Origin: Oceanospirillum beijerinckii DSM 7166
Lineage (GTDB): Bacteria > Pseudomonadota > Gammaproteobacteria > Pseudomonadales > Halomonadaceae
Direction: 5' to 3'
NCBI RefSeq assembly: GCF_000422425.1
Contig: NZ_AULT01000015.1
Span: forward strand, 1 to 64,000
Length of the DNA: 64,000 nt
Part shown: in pieces, positions 9,338 to 18,627 of the stretch
Layout of the letters: each line of letters begins with the position of its first letter
Numbering within the stretch: the first letter of the stretch is position 1
Position numbers and translations under genes: made by a program
Notes under the pieces: generated by a model
Told to the model about the DNA's origin: nothing
Database searches by the model: none
The model's input: the letters and a program-made list of their open reading frames with translations, nothing else

Positions 9338-11071
9338 TCAATGCTTAAATAACTGGAGCTGCTTTTGCAATTGCTCCGCCATTTGATCCAGATGTTGGCT
9401 CACCTGCTTGGAATCTGAAGCATGAGTGGCAACATTATGTGCCAGCTCCAAAATATGCTGCACGCCCTGATCAACCTCTGATGCTGCTTGTTGTTGCTCT
9501 TGGCTAATGATCGCGATGGAGTGATTCACTTCGGTCAACGCGGTAAGCTCGCGAATAATGCCCTGAATGGAATTTTCCGCTTGTTTGGACAGTTGTACGC
9601 CCGCATCAACCTGGGAGCGGTTATGCTCCAGTGATTCGATCGCCTGTTGGGATTGCTGCTGCAGTACCGTCACCATCTGCTGGATCTCATCGGTGGATTG
9701 GCTGGTGCGTTGGGCCAGAGTACGGACCTCGTCGGCAACCACTGCAAAACCGCGTCCCTGTTCGCCTGCACGGGCGGCTTCAATGGCGGCATTCAGCGCC
9801 AGTAGGTTGGTTTGTTCGGCAATATCCTGAATCACTTCCAATACTGAACTGATCGAAGCGCTGTGCTTGACTAACGTTTGTACGCTATCTTCCACCTGTT
9901 CAAACTGATCGGCCAGTTCACCCACGGTTTTGGCGGTAGCCAGTACATCCTGTTGGCCCTTCTGAGCGCTGTGGGTCAAAGTTTCTACCCGCTGCAGGCC
10001 TTGATCTGTGGTGCGTAGAATATCCTCAGCACTGGCACCCAACTCCGTCGCAGTAGAGGCGATCATCTCACTTAGCTGTTTCTGCTCTTCACTTTGCTGA
10101 TGGGTGCGTTGACTGACACCACGCCCCTGATTAGCACTGGTTTTCAGTTCGCTGGCCAGTTGATCCACATCGTTCAGGGTAGTTCTGAATTTTGCGACCA
10201 GGCGTTGTGTGGCCTCTGCCATAGTACGGATCTCATCCTGGCCTTCCAGGGTTAGATCCTGAGTCAGGTCACTCTGTTTTTCGATGGTCAGCAGTTGCTC
10301 CTGCAGGCTTTTCAGTGGCCGCGTGATGGAGCTGATAATCGCCACGGCAACCAGTATAGATAGAGGTACGCTCACAACAAGAATCATTAGAGTCACCTGA
10401 GAGATATGGTTGATACTTTGGCTGCTTTGCTGACTGAGGTTAGCAACCTGTCCGCTGGCCGCAAAGGTCTCGTCTACAGCGGTTTGCACTTGAAGATTCG
10501 CCTGCTTTAAGCGGCCTTGAAAGAGTTCAGTCAGCTCCATCAGCTGGCTGTTCATATCCTGCACTACAATATGAGCATCGCTGATCTCTGCACCCGCCAG
10601 ATTATTTCGGCCCTGCTGATAGTACTGAATCGCGCTATCCATAATTTCACGATAGCTGGATAGATTCTTCAGCATCGGTCTGATCAGGGCTCCGGCTTCT
10701 GAGTCCAGTGCTAATGCGGCCAGTTGTTCTTCCAGTTGATCGGCTGAGGCGGCAGCCTGGTTCAAGGAGGCATAATACTGGGTCACGCTGCCATCAAAAT
10801 ACCAGAACAGCATATCGGAGTAGCTGCGTTGTATCGCTTGGGCTTGCTGCAGTTTGACCTGGGTATGGGCCTGAGCATCGATCAATTCCGCTTCCTGCTG
10901 AATCCAGCGATTCTGCTCGTTGACCTGCTCCAGCTGCAGGTGGCTGTTTTGCCCGATAAGTTTTAGTTCATGCAGAGTGAACAGCAGTATGGACACTTTC
11001 ACCAGTACCAGAAAACACGCCAGAGACATAATCCGGGTGGTGACCTTGATGCGACGCAGCCAGCTAATCAT
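9338..11071 (-). CDS. Methyl-accepting chemotaxis protein (four-helix-bundle-like sensor)
   Basis: A 577-residue chemoreceptor. Membrane helices lie near residues 13-35 and 225-250, and the periplasmic part between them is predicted helical and rich in Gln and Leu. HAMP follows (about 250-300), then the signalling domain with tip [20 protein letters not shown] and [15 protein letters not shown]. The gene is convergent with the aldehyde dehydrogenase and read from a promoter region holding a four-copy 9-bp repeat (11156-11191). Ligand unknown. Confidence 0.92.
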   Translation of the reverse strand: MISWLRRIKVTTRIMSLACFLVLVKVSILLFTLHELKLIGQNSHLQLEQVNEQNRWIQQEAELIDAQAHTQVKLQQAQAIQRSYSDMLFWYFDGSVTQYYASLNQAAASADQLEEQLAALALDSEAGALIRPMLKNLSSYREIMDSAIQYYQQGRNNLAGAEISDAHIVVQDMNSQLMELTELFQGRLKQANLQVQTAVDETFAASGQVANLSQQSSQSINHISQVTLMILVVSVPLSILVAVAIISSITRPLKSLQEQLLTIEKQSDLTQDLTLEGQDEIRTMAEATQRLVAKFRTTLNDVDQLASELKTSANQGRGVSQRTHQQSEEQKQLSEMIASTATELGASAEDILRTTDQGLQRVETLTHSAQKGQQDVLATAKTVGELADQFEQVEDSVQTLVKHSASISSVLEVIQDIAEQTNLLALNAAIEAARAGEQGRGFAVVADEVRTLAQRTSQSTDEIQQMVTVLQQQSQQAIESLEHNRSQVDAGVQLSKQAENSIQGIIRELTALTEVNHSIAIISQEQQQAASEVDQGVQHILELAHNVATHASDSKQVSQHLDQMAEQLQKQLQLFKH

Positions 11072-11155
11072 GGGTAGCCTCTTTTATTACTTTTATTATG
11101 TTTCTCCCACGTTAGACTTTTGGTTAATAAAGCAAAAGATAACGGGCAAAAAGGC

Positions 11156-11191
11156 TATTTTGTTTATTTTGTTTATTTTGTTTATTTTGTT
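11156..11191. repeat. Four perfect tandem copies of TATTTTGTT upstream of the chemoreceptor gene
   Basis: A 9-bp unit repeated four times without mismatch, 85-120 bp upstream of the minus-strand chemoreceptor start at 11071. Such short tandem repeats can gain or lose units by slippage and change promoter geometry. No reading frame of a real gene crosses it. Confidence 0.8.
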
Positions 11192-11285
11192 CACGCTGAA
11201 GCACCGGCTTTTAGTCCAGCTGGAGTGAAGCCATTCTATCTGGTATCGGTATAGGGTATTGCTCAGGAATCTCTGCCGGTTATCT

Positions 11286-11347
11286 GCGACACTTTGCCCT
11301 ACTGTGACAAATCGCCTCTGAGGCGCTTTGCCGCGCGACACTTTGCC
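11286..11347. promoter_or_regulatory. Direct repeats around a palindrome upstream of the MbnP-like gene
   Basis: The 13-mer GCGACACTTTGCC occurs at 11286-11298 and again at 11335-11347, 49 bp apart. Between them lies the palindrome CGCCTC-T-GAGGCG (11313-11325). The array ends about 60 bp before the start of the MbnP-like gene. Its position suggests an operator, but no known regulator site was recognised. Confidence 0.45.
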
Positions 11348-11405
11348 TAATTTTTTCCTCTATTTCAGCACGTTAGCATCACGGGCCTGCAATGGAGGAA
11401 TAATA

Positions 11406-12293
11406 ATGAAAAAACTAATTGCCTTAGGCTTGATCACTTGTACTGGCGCACTGACCGGCTGCCTGGGTAGTAGTGATAACGACAAGGACACTTCTGAAAA
11501 TACGCAGCGGGATATCACCATCAATTTTGCTGCTGAGGTTAATGGCCAGCCGTTTGCCTGTGATACCACATTTGGTGGTCTGGGGACCGCAAGCTCGTCC
11601 GCCAGCTTTACCGATTACCGTATCTACCTACACGGCGTTAAGCTGATTGATGCTGAGGGGAATCGTCATGATGTTGCGCTGATCAATGATGGTGTTTGGC
11701 AGACCGATGAAGTGGCGCTACTGGACTTTGAAACCGGTGATGGTAGCTGTACCGGTACTGCTGAAACCAATATGCAAATTAAGGGGCGTGTTGCATCAGG
11801 TAACTACGTTGGTCTGGAGTTTGGTGTCGGTGTACCGGGGCAGCTGAACCACCAGGATTCTGCGGTAGCGGCCTCTCCTCTGAATATTTCAGGTTTGTTC
11901 TGGCGTTGGCAGAGCGGTTATAAGCATGCCCGTATCGATGTGGCTCTGGAAACACCTTACACCTATATCGACGGCGAAGGTGTCGAACAGGTATCCAATC
12001 AGTGGTTCTTCCATCTGGGTGGCACGGATTGTTCCGGTGATCCAACGACCGGTGAAGAGGTAACCTGTGGTAATCCAAATCGTCCAACGATTACTCTGGC
12101 TGATTTTGATATTGAAGCCAATAAGGTCACCGTAGACTACGGTCGTTTGATGTCTGACTCTGATCTATCCACCAGCACGCCGTTACCTTTTGGCTGTATG
12201 TCTGGCGTAACGGACCCGGATTGCGCCGGTCCTTTTGCCAATATCGGTTTGACCGACAGTGCGCAAACCTTTTTTGGTAAAGGTACGCTGTAA
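11406..12293 (+). CDS. MbnP-family lipoprotein (metallo-mystery-pair four-Cys protein)
   Basis: A 295-residue exported lipoprotein with lipobox LTGC (C19). The mature part matches the MbnP / metallo-mystery-pair family: a beta-rich start (ITINFAAEVNGQPFAC), the LDFE segment (107-109 and around), the GLFWRWQSGYKHARID core (W166, W168) and cysteines at 52, 115, 209, 221, 264 and 273. In characterised systems MbnH oxidises a Trp of MbnP to kynurenine and the product binds copper. The start at 11406 has GGAGGA at 11394-11399; an in-frame ATG at 11328 is rejected since it would precede the signal peptide. The stop overlaps the next start (TAATG), indicating coupled expression with the MbnH-like gene. 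Confidence 0.88.
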   Translation: MKKLIALGLITCTGALTGCLGSSDNDKDTSENTQRDITINFAAEVNGQPFACDTTFGGLGTASSSASFTDYRIYLHGVKLIDAEGNRHDVALINDGVWQTDEVALLDFETGDGSCTGTAETNMQIKGRVASGNYVGLEFGVGVPGQLNHQDSAVAASPLNISGLFWRWQSGYKHARIDVALETPYTYIDGEGVEQVSNQWFFHLGGTDCSGDPTTGEEVTCGNPNRPTITLADFDIEANKVTVDYGRLMSDSDLSTSTPLPFGCMSGVTDPDCAGPFANIGLTDSAQTFFGKGTL

Positions 12294-13561
12294 TGATACC
12301 GGTTGGAGTGAAGACTAAGACCGTTCTAACTCCTCTGCAGAAGCCAGCTCGACTGGTTTCTGTATCGGGGTCTTTAAGCCTGACCTTGGGTTTGTCTCTT
12401 ATTTCATCTTTGATGTTGACAGGCTGTGGCGATTCCGGCGGCCAGCATACGCAATACAGTGCCAGTCAAAGCGACTTTGATTTTCGTATCCCTGCCAGTG
12501 TGCCTGCGCCGTTCGTGCCGGAAGATAACCCCATGAGCATTGCAAAGGTAGAGCTGGGTCGACATCTGTTTTTTGATACCCGATTGTCCGGTAATCAGAC
12601 GCAATCCTGTGCCAGTTGTCATGAGCAGGAGTTGGGCTTTGCCGATGGTACCGCACTGCCAACAGGCTCGACAGGCGAAGTTTTGGCCAGAAACTCCCAG
12701 GGATTACTGAATGTAGCCTATAACTCGACTTTTACTTGGGCCAATCATTCTCTGACCAGTCTGGCAGATCAGCATATGGTGCCCTTGTTTGCTGAATTCC
12801 CTGTTGAGCTGGGCGTTAATGATCACAACAAGGAAGAAATTTTGCTGCGTATCAGCACCGATACGGCCTATCAGCAGATGTTCACCGAAGCGTTTCCTGA
12901 TGAATTTGCTGGAAGTGCTGAGACGAACGCTACAGATGTCATCAACTTTAGCAATATCAATAAAGCGATGGCATCTTTTATCCGCAGTATGGTGTCGTTT
13001 AACTCCGACTTTGATCGTTATGAGCAAGGCGATGAAACGGCGCTAACTGAATCTCAAAAGCGTGGCATGGCGATGTTCTTCAGTGAAAAGACCGAGTGTT
13101 TCCATTGTCATGGCGGATTTAACTTCTCCCAGTCCACACTCCATAGCCAAACCGTATTTTTTGAAGCGCCTTTCTTTAATAACGGCCTCTATAACATAGA
13201 TGGCAACGGCAGCTATCCCTCAGGTAATCAAGGGCTGTATGAGCTGACAGGTAAGGAAGAAGACAAGGGCAAATTCCGTCCGGTCTCTCTGCGTAATATC
13301 GAAGTGACGGCCCCTTATATGCACGATGGTTCTGTCGATACCCTGGAAGAGGTGATAGAGATGTATGCCGCAGGTGGCCGTGCCCCGACGACTGTGAACG
13401 GTGTGCCGACAGGTGATGGTCGTTTAAACCCCAATAAGAGTGGTTTTGTCGGTGGTTTTAGTCTGACAGAACAGGAAAAGCAGGATCTTTTGAACTTCCT
13501 GAAATCTCTGACCGATAAGAGTTTTAATCAAGATGCACGTTTCTCAAATCCTCATCAATGA
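12293..13561 (+). CDS. MbnH-like di-haem cytochrome c peroxidase-family enzyme
   Basis: A 422-residue lipoprotein of the bacterial di-haem peroxidase (CcpA/MauG) superfamily. The signal sequence ends in LTGC (C45), so it is probably anchored in the periplasm. Two c-type haem sites are visible: CASCH (C106, C109, H110) and CFHCH (C269, C272, H273). Known of the family: MbnH uses its two haems at high valence to modify a Trp in its partner MbnP. Adjacency and one-base overlap with the MbnP-like gene identify it as that partner rather than a general peroxidase. Its 3' end may overlap the next reading frame. Confidence 0.88.
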   Translation: MIPVGVKTKTVLTPLQKPARLVSVSGSLSLTLGLSLISSLMLTGCGDSGGQHTQYSASQSDFDFRIPASVPAPFVPEDNPMSIAKVELGRHLFFDTRLSGNQTQSCASCHEQELGFADGTALPTGSTGEVLARNSQGLLNVAYNSTFTWANHSLTSLADQHMVPLFAEFPVELGVNDHNKEEILLRISTDTAYQQMFTEAFPDEFAGSAETNATDVINFSNINKAMASFIRSMVSFNSDFDRYEQGDETALTESQKRGMAMFFSEKTECFHCHGGFNFSQSTLHSQTVFFEAPFFNNGLYNIDGNGSYPSGNQGLYELTGKEEDKGKFRPVSLRNIEVTAPYMHDGSVDTLEEVIEMYAAGGRAPTTVNGVPTGDGRLNPNKSGFVGGFSLTEQEKQDLLNFLKSLTDKSFNQDARFSNPHQ

Positions 13562-13580
13562 TAGTGTGGCGGAACCCTTA

Positions 13581-14837
13581 ATGCGTCATTTTTTGACTTA
13601 TATTTCCCGGAAGAGTGAGCTGTTTAGCAGTAATTCTGAGGGACAAAAACAGAGTATTAATAAAGCTGTGTTGATGGGTTGTATTCTGACAGGCTTAGCA
13701 GTGCCTACACAGGCGATTGCCCATGGATCAAAATTGAATGTGCCGGATTTTGGTTTGGGTATTGAGCTGGAATTGGAACAACATCTGATTCAGGGCTTGC
13801 CTGATGACCGCAACTATCAGGTGATGACTCCGCCGTATCAACCGGCAGAAGCACTGGAAAATGGCTTTAATAGCGCTGAGTTTAAACTGGCCCTGACCAG
13901 CGCATTGGACAACGGTTGGCTGATCCATGGTGCGATCAGTAATCACAGCCACGATGGGTCATCAGAGTTTCAGTTAGATCAGGCATTTATCCAAAGTGAG
14001 CGTTCAAAAGAACGGCCCTGGCAGCTGAGAATTGGTCGTTTTTACTCGGATATCGGTTTTTATAATGCCGAGGGCCATAACAACCTGCTTTATCCAAACG
14101 CTCCCTTGGTTTATCAAGGTCTGATGGGGGAAGAGTTATCGGATGAAGGTGTCCAGCTGAGCTACCGCTTTAGTCATGGCTCCACGGTAGGCGTGGAAGT
14201 TTTCTCCGGTGAAAACAATATTGCCGGTCAGCGGCATAATAGCCGTTTGAGCCAGACGCAAACACTGTACCTGGATCAGGGTTTTGATCTCAGTGAGCTG
14301 GGTCACCTGGATCTAAAGCTGGCCTATCTGCACAGCGATCAAAACTATCAAAGCAGTGAAAGTGATCACTCACACGGTAACAGTGATGTCAGCTATCAGT
14401 TAAAAGGTCAGTTGAACCAGATTGTTTTATCGGGGCGTTGGCAGTATCAGGACTTGCAGCTGGTAAGCGAGCTGATCAAACGTCAACAGGATAGCAAAAT
14501 CGTCACCTCGGATCAGTTTCTGGATCTGGATGATAACAGCTACGGCTTCTACGGTCTGATCAGCTACGCCATCACTCCGAAGTGGCAGATCTCCAGCCGT
14601 TATGATCGCCTGACCCAAAAGGTGGATTCTTATGGTCATTCGGAGTTGTTTACGACCTTAGGGATCGATCCACAAGCCACACCGGAAAACATCAGTTTTG
14701 TTGTTAATTATTCCCCAAATAAGCAGCAGCTATGGTCCGTCAACCTGAGTCAATTTAAACGGCAATGGCAGGATGAAGACACCGGTTGGTACGGAGGTAT
14801 CAGTTATCGATTAAATTTCGGTGCCGAGATGATGTAG
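13581..14837 (+). CDS. Outer-membrane beta-barrel protein of the MbnP/MbnH operon
   Basis: About 418 residues from the ATG at 13581. An upstream in-frame ATG at 13533 would overlap the di-haem gene by 29 bp and is also possible. A hydrophobic segment ending PTQAIAHGS looks like a signal peptide, unusually late at about residues 29-48. The mature chain has alternating polar and aromatic strands (for example LRIGRFYSDIGFYNAEG, and a C-terminal GGISYRLNFG ending near the terminus), typical of porin-like barrels. A stretch with several His (HSDQ...SDHSHGNSD) could bind metal. No named family was recognised. Its place in the operon suggests metal or haem-protein-related transport across the outer membrane; this is inference. 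Confidence 0.7.
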   Translation: MRHFLTYISRKSELFSSNSEGQKQSINKAVLMGCILTGLAVPTQAIAHGSKLNVPDFGLGIELELEQHLIQGLPDDRNYQVMTPPYQPAEALENGFNSAEFKLALTSALDNGWLIHGAISNHSHDGSSEFQLDQAFIQSERSKERPWQLRIGRFYSDIGFYNAEGHNNLLYPNAPLVYQGLMGEELSDEGVQLSYRFSHGSTVGVEVFSGENNIAGQRHNSRLSQTQTLYLDQGFDLSELGHLDLKLAYLHSDQNYQSSESDHSHGNSDVSYQLKGQLNQIVLSGRWQYQDLQLVSELIKRQQDSKIVTSDQFLDLDDNSYGFYGLISYAITPKWQISSRYDRLTQKVDSYGHSELFTTLGIDPQATPENISFVVNYSPNKQQLWSVNLSQFKRQWQDEDTGWYGGISYRLNFGAEMM

Positions 14838-14907
14838 ACTGTAGGCTTTCTTAGCGTTGTGGTTCAAACAACTGCAAATGAATGCGTAAAAGCAAACGAG
14901 AAGCCCT

Positions 14908-15111
14908 ATGTCGTTAGATACTGCACCGGATCATATCAAACTGGCCGTCGACCTGATTGAGTTACTGGAAACCAATGAGGTCGATCCATACACCGCTGAG
15001 CAGGCATTGTTCATTGTATTAAAGGATTACCAGAATAAAATCGCGGTGCTGGAGAAAACTCAGTCGGAAGAGTCCGGTACAGAAGCATCTGAAAAGCCCG
15101 ACGCGGAATAG
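14908..15111 (+). CDS. rsmS: RsmS/YbaM-type small protein (DUF2496)
   Basis: A 67-residue cytoplasmic protein whose first 45 residues closely follow E. coli YbaM (MSL-AP--IKLAVDLIELLE-N and a terminal -DYQNKI- helix). The family is annotated as pleiotropic regulatory protein RsmS from work on secondary metabolism in enterobacteria; a molecular mechanism is not established. The last 20 residues are acidic and Ser-rich. It is monocistronic, and its stop codon lies inside a terminator hairpin. Confidence 0.8.
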   Translation: MSLDTAPDHIKLAVDLIELLETNEVDPYTAEQALFIVLKDYQNKIAVLEKTQSEESGTEASEKPDAE

Positions 15112-15128
15112 TTCCGGAAGGGCTTTTC
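15091..15128 (+). terminator. Terminator overlapping the end of rsmS
   Basis: GAAAAGCCC (15091-15099) pairs with GGGCTTTTC (15120-15128) and includes the stop codon region. A compact intrinsic terminator with a short T-run. Confidence 0.6.
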
Positions 15129-15229
15129 ACTGTATTTCGAAATGATGTATCAGTGATATCATTGATGTTTGCAAAGGAAGGTCGGTGTTTTTTTATATCG
15201 GCGTTTGCCAAGATAGTTGGCGTTCAACA

Positions 15230-15871
15230 CTATTGAAGCTCTTCCAGTACCCGATGCATTGATGGCCGGATCTTATGACCCAACGCTCGTACTTCGTCGC
15301 AAGGTTCAACCAGGTCTGGTATCTGATAAGTGATCATACCAGCAGCAAATGCCGAGTGAACCCCGTTGTTTGAGTCTTCAAAAGCCAGGCATAGTGTAGG
15401 ATCAACGTCGAGTCGACTGGCTGCCAGTAAGTAGATCTCAGGATCTGGTTTACCGTGCTTCACCTCGCAACCCGTGGTCAGGCAATCAAAGTATTGGTCC
15501 AGCCCAGCTAAAGCGAGTTTTTTCTTCGCGACATCATTAACGGTAGAGGTTGCCACCGCAATTGGAATGTTTTTGCTTTTCAGCCATTTCAGTAATTCTA
15601 TTACGCCTGGTTTAACCGGAATGGCCTGATGTTTCACCACAGCGTTATAGTTTTTGCGCCATTCATCATGTAAATGTTCATAATCGGCCTCGTAAGCCAG
15701 CCGGAAGATCTGTTCAATACCTGCTGGATTGCGACCGATAATGGAGAGATAAATATCTTCATAGAAAGGGAGTTCCAGAGTGGCACAGGCTTCCTTAAAG
15801 ATACGCATACAAACGCGTTCGGTATCCAGAAGCAAACCATCCATATCAAAAATAGCAGCGTGATAATTCAT
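15230..15871 (-). CDS. HAD-superfamily phosphatase (beta-phosphoglucomutase-like, subfamily IA)
   Basis: A 213-residue cytoplasmic HAD hydrolase. Motif I is FDMDGLLLDT (nucleophile D9, acid D11), followed by a helical cap (about 18-85), motif II VATSTV, motif III K near GCEVKHGKPDPEIY and motif IV FEDSNNGV. This pattern fits the pseudouridine-5'-phosphatase / YcjU / YniC-like group acting on small phosphorylated sugars or nucleotides; the substrate is not predictable. The start at 15871 is chosen because motif I normally begins within 10 residues of the N-terminus; an in-frame ATG at 15961 would add 30 unrelated residues. Confidence 0.85.
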   Translation of the reverse strand: MNYHAAIFDMDGLLLDTERVCMRIFKEACATLELPFYEDIYLSIIGRNPAGIEQIFRLAYEADYEHLHDEWRKNYNAVVKHQAIPVKPGVIELLKWLKSKNIPIAVATSTVNDVAKKKLALAGLDQYFDCLTTGCEVKHGKPDPEIYLLAASRLDVDPTLCLAFEDSNNGVHSAFAAGMITYQIPDLVEPCDEVRALGHKIRPSMHRVLEELQ

Positions 15872-16366
15872 AACATGGTTCAGATCAAGTATTGAAAGCG
15901 GCGCATTATGGCATAGCTTGCTGTGAGTCTGTAACCATTGGATCGTTTGATAATTAAGCACTCCAGCATAAATATTGCTATCCTCGCAGGCCTGTGGCTG
16001 GAGAGGATCAGGGGATAAACGTCGAAAAACGTCTGTGCTGAAGCGACCTACGACTTGAAATGATCCTGAGAACGTAATGGGCCGCTATATCATGCCAGTG
16101 TATTCAAGGTAGAAAGGTCATGTTTCCATATGAATACAGAAGGTTAGTACTTGTCAGTCTTTTTGTCTGATATGTAATATCGCAATTGCTTTAATGGTCT
16201 TTTTCTAAAATAATGGCTGTCCTAAATAGGTCCATGGATCAATTTTGTACCCTACACACTTAAATAAAGGTCTTTCGTTTCACTTCCTCTAAGCAGAGGA
16301 GATCCTTTCAGAGAAGCTTTTGTTTAGGTGCTTGAGTATTAGACTATTTCGTTGCTTGAGGACCCC
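15872..16366. other. Intergenic region between divergent HAD and GGDEF genes
   Basis: No ORF is supported. The stretch must hold promoters for both divergent genes. A short string AATAATGGCTGTCCT at 16209-16223 recurs at 40000-40013 as an arm of a hairpin. GAGGA at 16358-16362 is the ribosome binding site for the downstream gene. Confidence 0.4.
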
Positions 16367-18184
16367 ATGCTGAAATCGCTTTATCTGCGCAATTGGCCGA
16401 TTCTGCCAAAAATCCTGCTGACCTCCTTTATTGGGGTATGCATCATTCTCACCGTCACTTTTGCGGTGTTTATCCCTCATATTGAATCTCGCATTATGGC
16501 GGGTAAAAAAGATGCCACACGTCAGGCCGTTGAAGTAGCCTTTGGTGTGCTTACTCACTATCAGTCACTCGCGGAGAGTCGAGAACTGTCCACCGAAGAC
16601 GCTCAGGAGCGTGCTAAGCAAGCGATCAATGGCTTGCGCTACAGCAGCCGGGAGTATTTTTGGATTAACGACACCCATCCCCGGATGGTGATGCACCCTA
16701 CGGCGCCAAAGTTGAATGGCACAGATCTCAGTGATTTTGCGGACCCTAATGGCACTCTGCTGTTTAAAGAGTTTGTGAATGTCACCAATGCCTATGGTGC
16801 AGGTTTTGTCGACTATATGTGGCCTAAGCCCGGTGAGAAAGATCCGGTCGCTAAGCTGTCTTATGTCAAAAGCTTCAAGCCCTGGGGTTGGATTGTAGGC
16901 AGCGGCATCTATCTGGATGATGTGCAGGCTGAAATACTTACCCTACGTAATTTGGCCATTGCCGGGGGGATATTTTTTGCCCTGCTGACGATGGCGCTGG
17001 CCTGGTGGATTGGGAACTCTCTAACTAAACGCCTGGAAAAAGTGATTAATGGACTGAAAGATGTGGCTCAGGGCAAGGGGGATGTGGATCTGCGTAAGCG
17101 CATTGCAATTACCTCAATTGATGAGATTGGTGCTCTGTCCACAGAGTTTAATGCCTTAATGGAGTCGATCAGTGACCTTACGACCTTCCGCAAAGTGATC
17201 GAAGAAGATGATGTCATGGAAGATGTTTATTCCCGCCTCTATGATGTTTTTACTGAAGACCTCAAACTTCAATCGCCGGTTATTTTTGAAGTAGATGATA
17301 TCCATAAACGCATGAAGCCGGTTTATCCTCTGACCCTGAATGAAAACGACCAGGTTTGTAATCAGGAGATTCTGGACAACTGTAATCTATGTAAAGCCAA
17401 ACGCACCGGTCATGGTATTAGCTCATTTGATTTCCCGAAAATCTGTAAGCAGTTTATTGATCATGGTGGCAGCAACCATGTCTGTATTCCTATGACAATC
17501 GGTGGTGCGACTATCGGTGTGGTACAGTTTAACTTTTCGGGTGAGGAAGACAGTGAAACCAGGCGGCATATTGCAGATCAGATCGATAAAGCTTCACAGT
17601 ATATTAAAGAAGCGCTGCCGGTTATTGAGTCTAAGCGCCTGACTGCTACCCTGAGAGAGTCTGCACTGTGCGACCCTCTGACAGGTCTGCATAACCGGCG
17701 TTTTTTGCAGGAATCGGCGACGAATATCTGCTCTGCAGCTATGCGTCGTAACAAGACCATTGGTCTGTTGATGTGTGATCTGGATTATTTTAAACAGGTC
17801 AATGATACTCATGGTCATGATGCTGGTGACTTGATTCTGGTCGAAACCTCAAAAATACTGAAGAAGAGTGTGCGGGATTCAGATTTGATCTTCCGTTTTG
17901 GTGGCGAGGAGTTCTTTATCATGCTGGTTGATGTGGAGCCAGGTGAAGCCCTTACCGTTGCTGAGAAAATGTGTCGAACCTTTGAAGATCACCAATTCAC
18001 CCTGGATACCGGTGAGCGTATTACCAAAACGATCAGTATTGGTGTCAGTGAATTTCCTGGTGACGATGAATCCCTGTGGCGTGGCCTGAAATACGCTGAT
18101 GTAGCCTTGTATCAAGCGAAGGATACCGGCCGCAACCAGGCTGTTCGCTTTACCAAGGATATGTGGAAGGATGATCAGTATTAA
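16367..18184 (+). CDS. Membrane-bound diguanylate cyclase (Cache-HAMP-GGDEF)
   Basis: A 605-residue sensor cyclase producing c-di-GMP. A membrane helix (about 13-36) precedes a periplasmic single-Cache domain (about 40-185, with YFWINDTHPRMVMHP and GWIVGSGIYLDDV), a second helix (about 192-214), HAMP (about 215-270), a linker of GAF-like size holding four clustered Cys (CNQEILDNCNLC), then GGDEF. The active site is GGEEF (from G512) with RDSD five residues before it, the usual inhibitory I-site. ATG 16367 has GAGGA upstream; the in-frame ATG at 16352 lacks this. The Cys cluster is unusual and could bind metal. Confidence 0.9.
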   Translation: MLKSLYLRNWPILPKILLTSFIGVCIILTVTFAVFIPHIESRIMAGKKDATRQAVEVAFGVLTHYQSLAESRELSTEDAQERAKQAINGLRYSSREYFWINDTHPRMVMHPTAPKLNGTDLSDFADPNGTLLFKEFVNVTNAYGAGFVDYMWPKPGEKDPVAKLSYVKSFKPWGWIVGSGIYLDDVQAEILTLRNLAIAGGIFFALLTMALAWWIGNSLTKRLEKVINGLKDVAQGKGDVDLRKRIAITSIDEIGALSTEFNALMESISDLTTFRKVIEEDDVMEDVYSRLYDVFTEDLKLQSPVIFEVDDIHKRMKPVYPLTLNENDQVCNQEILDNCNLCKAKRTGHGISSFDFPKICKQFIDHGGSNHVCIPMTIGGATIGVVQFNFSGEEDSETRRHIADQIDKASQYIKEALPVIESKRLTATLRESALCDPLTGLHNRRFLQESATNICSAAMRRNKTIGLLMCDLDYFKQVNDTHGHDAGDLILVETSKILKKSVRDSDLIFRFGGEEFFIMLVDVEPGEALTVAEKMCRTFEDHQFTLDTGERITKTISIGVSEFPGDDESLWRGLKYADVALYQAKDTGRNQAVRFTKDMWKDDQY

Positions 18185-18275
18185 CATCAATGAGTGAATA
18201 TCATCGCTAATAGCATAGGGCAAGTCGAGGACGAGGCAGTATTGCAGGTCCGATGATATTGTCAGTTTTTGAATA

Positions 18276-18314
18276 AAAGCTCTGGAAATGTAACCGTTTT
18301 CAGGGCTTTTTTGT
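18276..18314 (+). terminator. Rho-independent terminator
   Basis: AAAGCTCTGGAAA (from 18276) pairs with TTTTCAGGGCTTT and is followed by a T-run (18307-18312). It ends the diguanylate cyclase transcript. The rest of 18315-18627 is AT-rich leader for phoX with no ORF and no clear Pho box. Confidence 0.75.
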
Positions 18315-18627
18315 TTTATGCGTAGATTGGCCAGAGCCCTTGCTATAGCTGGCTATACAGGTGATCGATAGCTGCATCTAAAACCAAGCAGTCCTATCCT
18401 TGTAATAATTGAGACATAAAAAACACATTTAACGGTAAACAAAAAATCATATTTCTGACCTATGGTGTCGCTTGTCTCAACACTCTTAAGCTTTCAAATA
18501 AATAAGCTCTCAAACAGAAGTGGCTCAACAAGAAGACACTGCATTCTTTGGCGACTGGTCGAGGAATTTAGAAACACTTTTGCCTAAACGTGTATTAGCT
18601 AAATAATCCATAAAGGAATCCCTAGAG

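Noticed and set aside
11096-11341. Minus-strand frame encoding Asn-Lys-Ile repeats across the 9-bp tandem repeat
   Set aside because: The apparent peptide repeat is a by-product of a 9-bp DNA repeat in a promoter region; no ribosome site and no other protein-like features.
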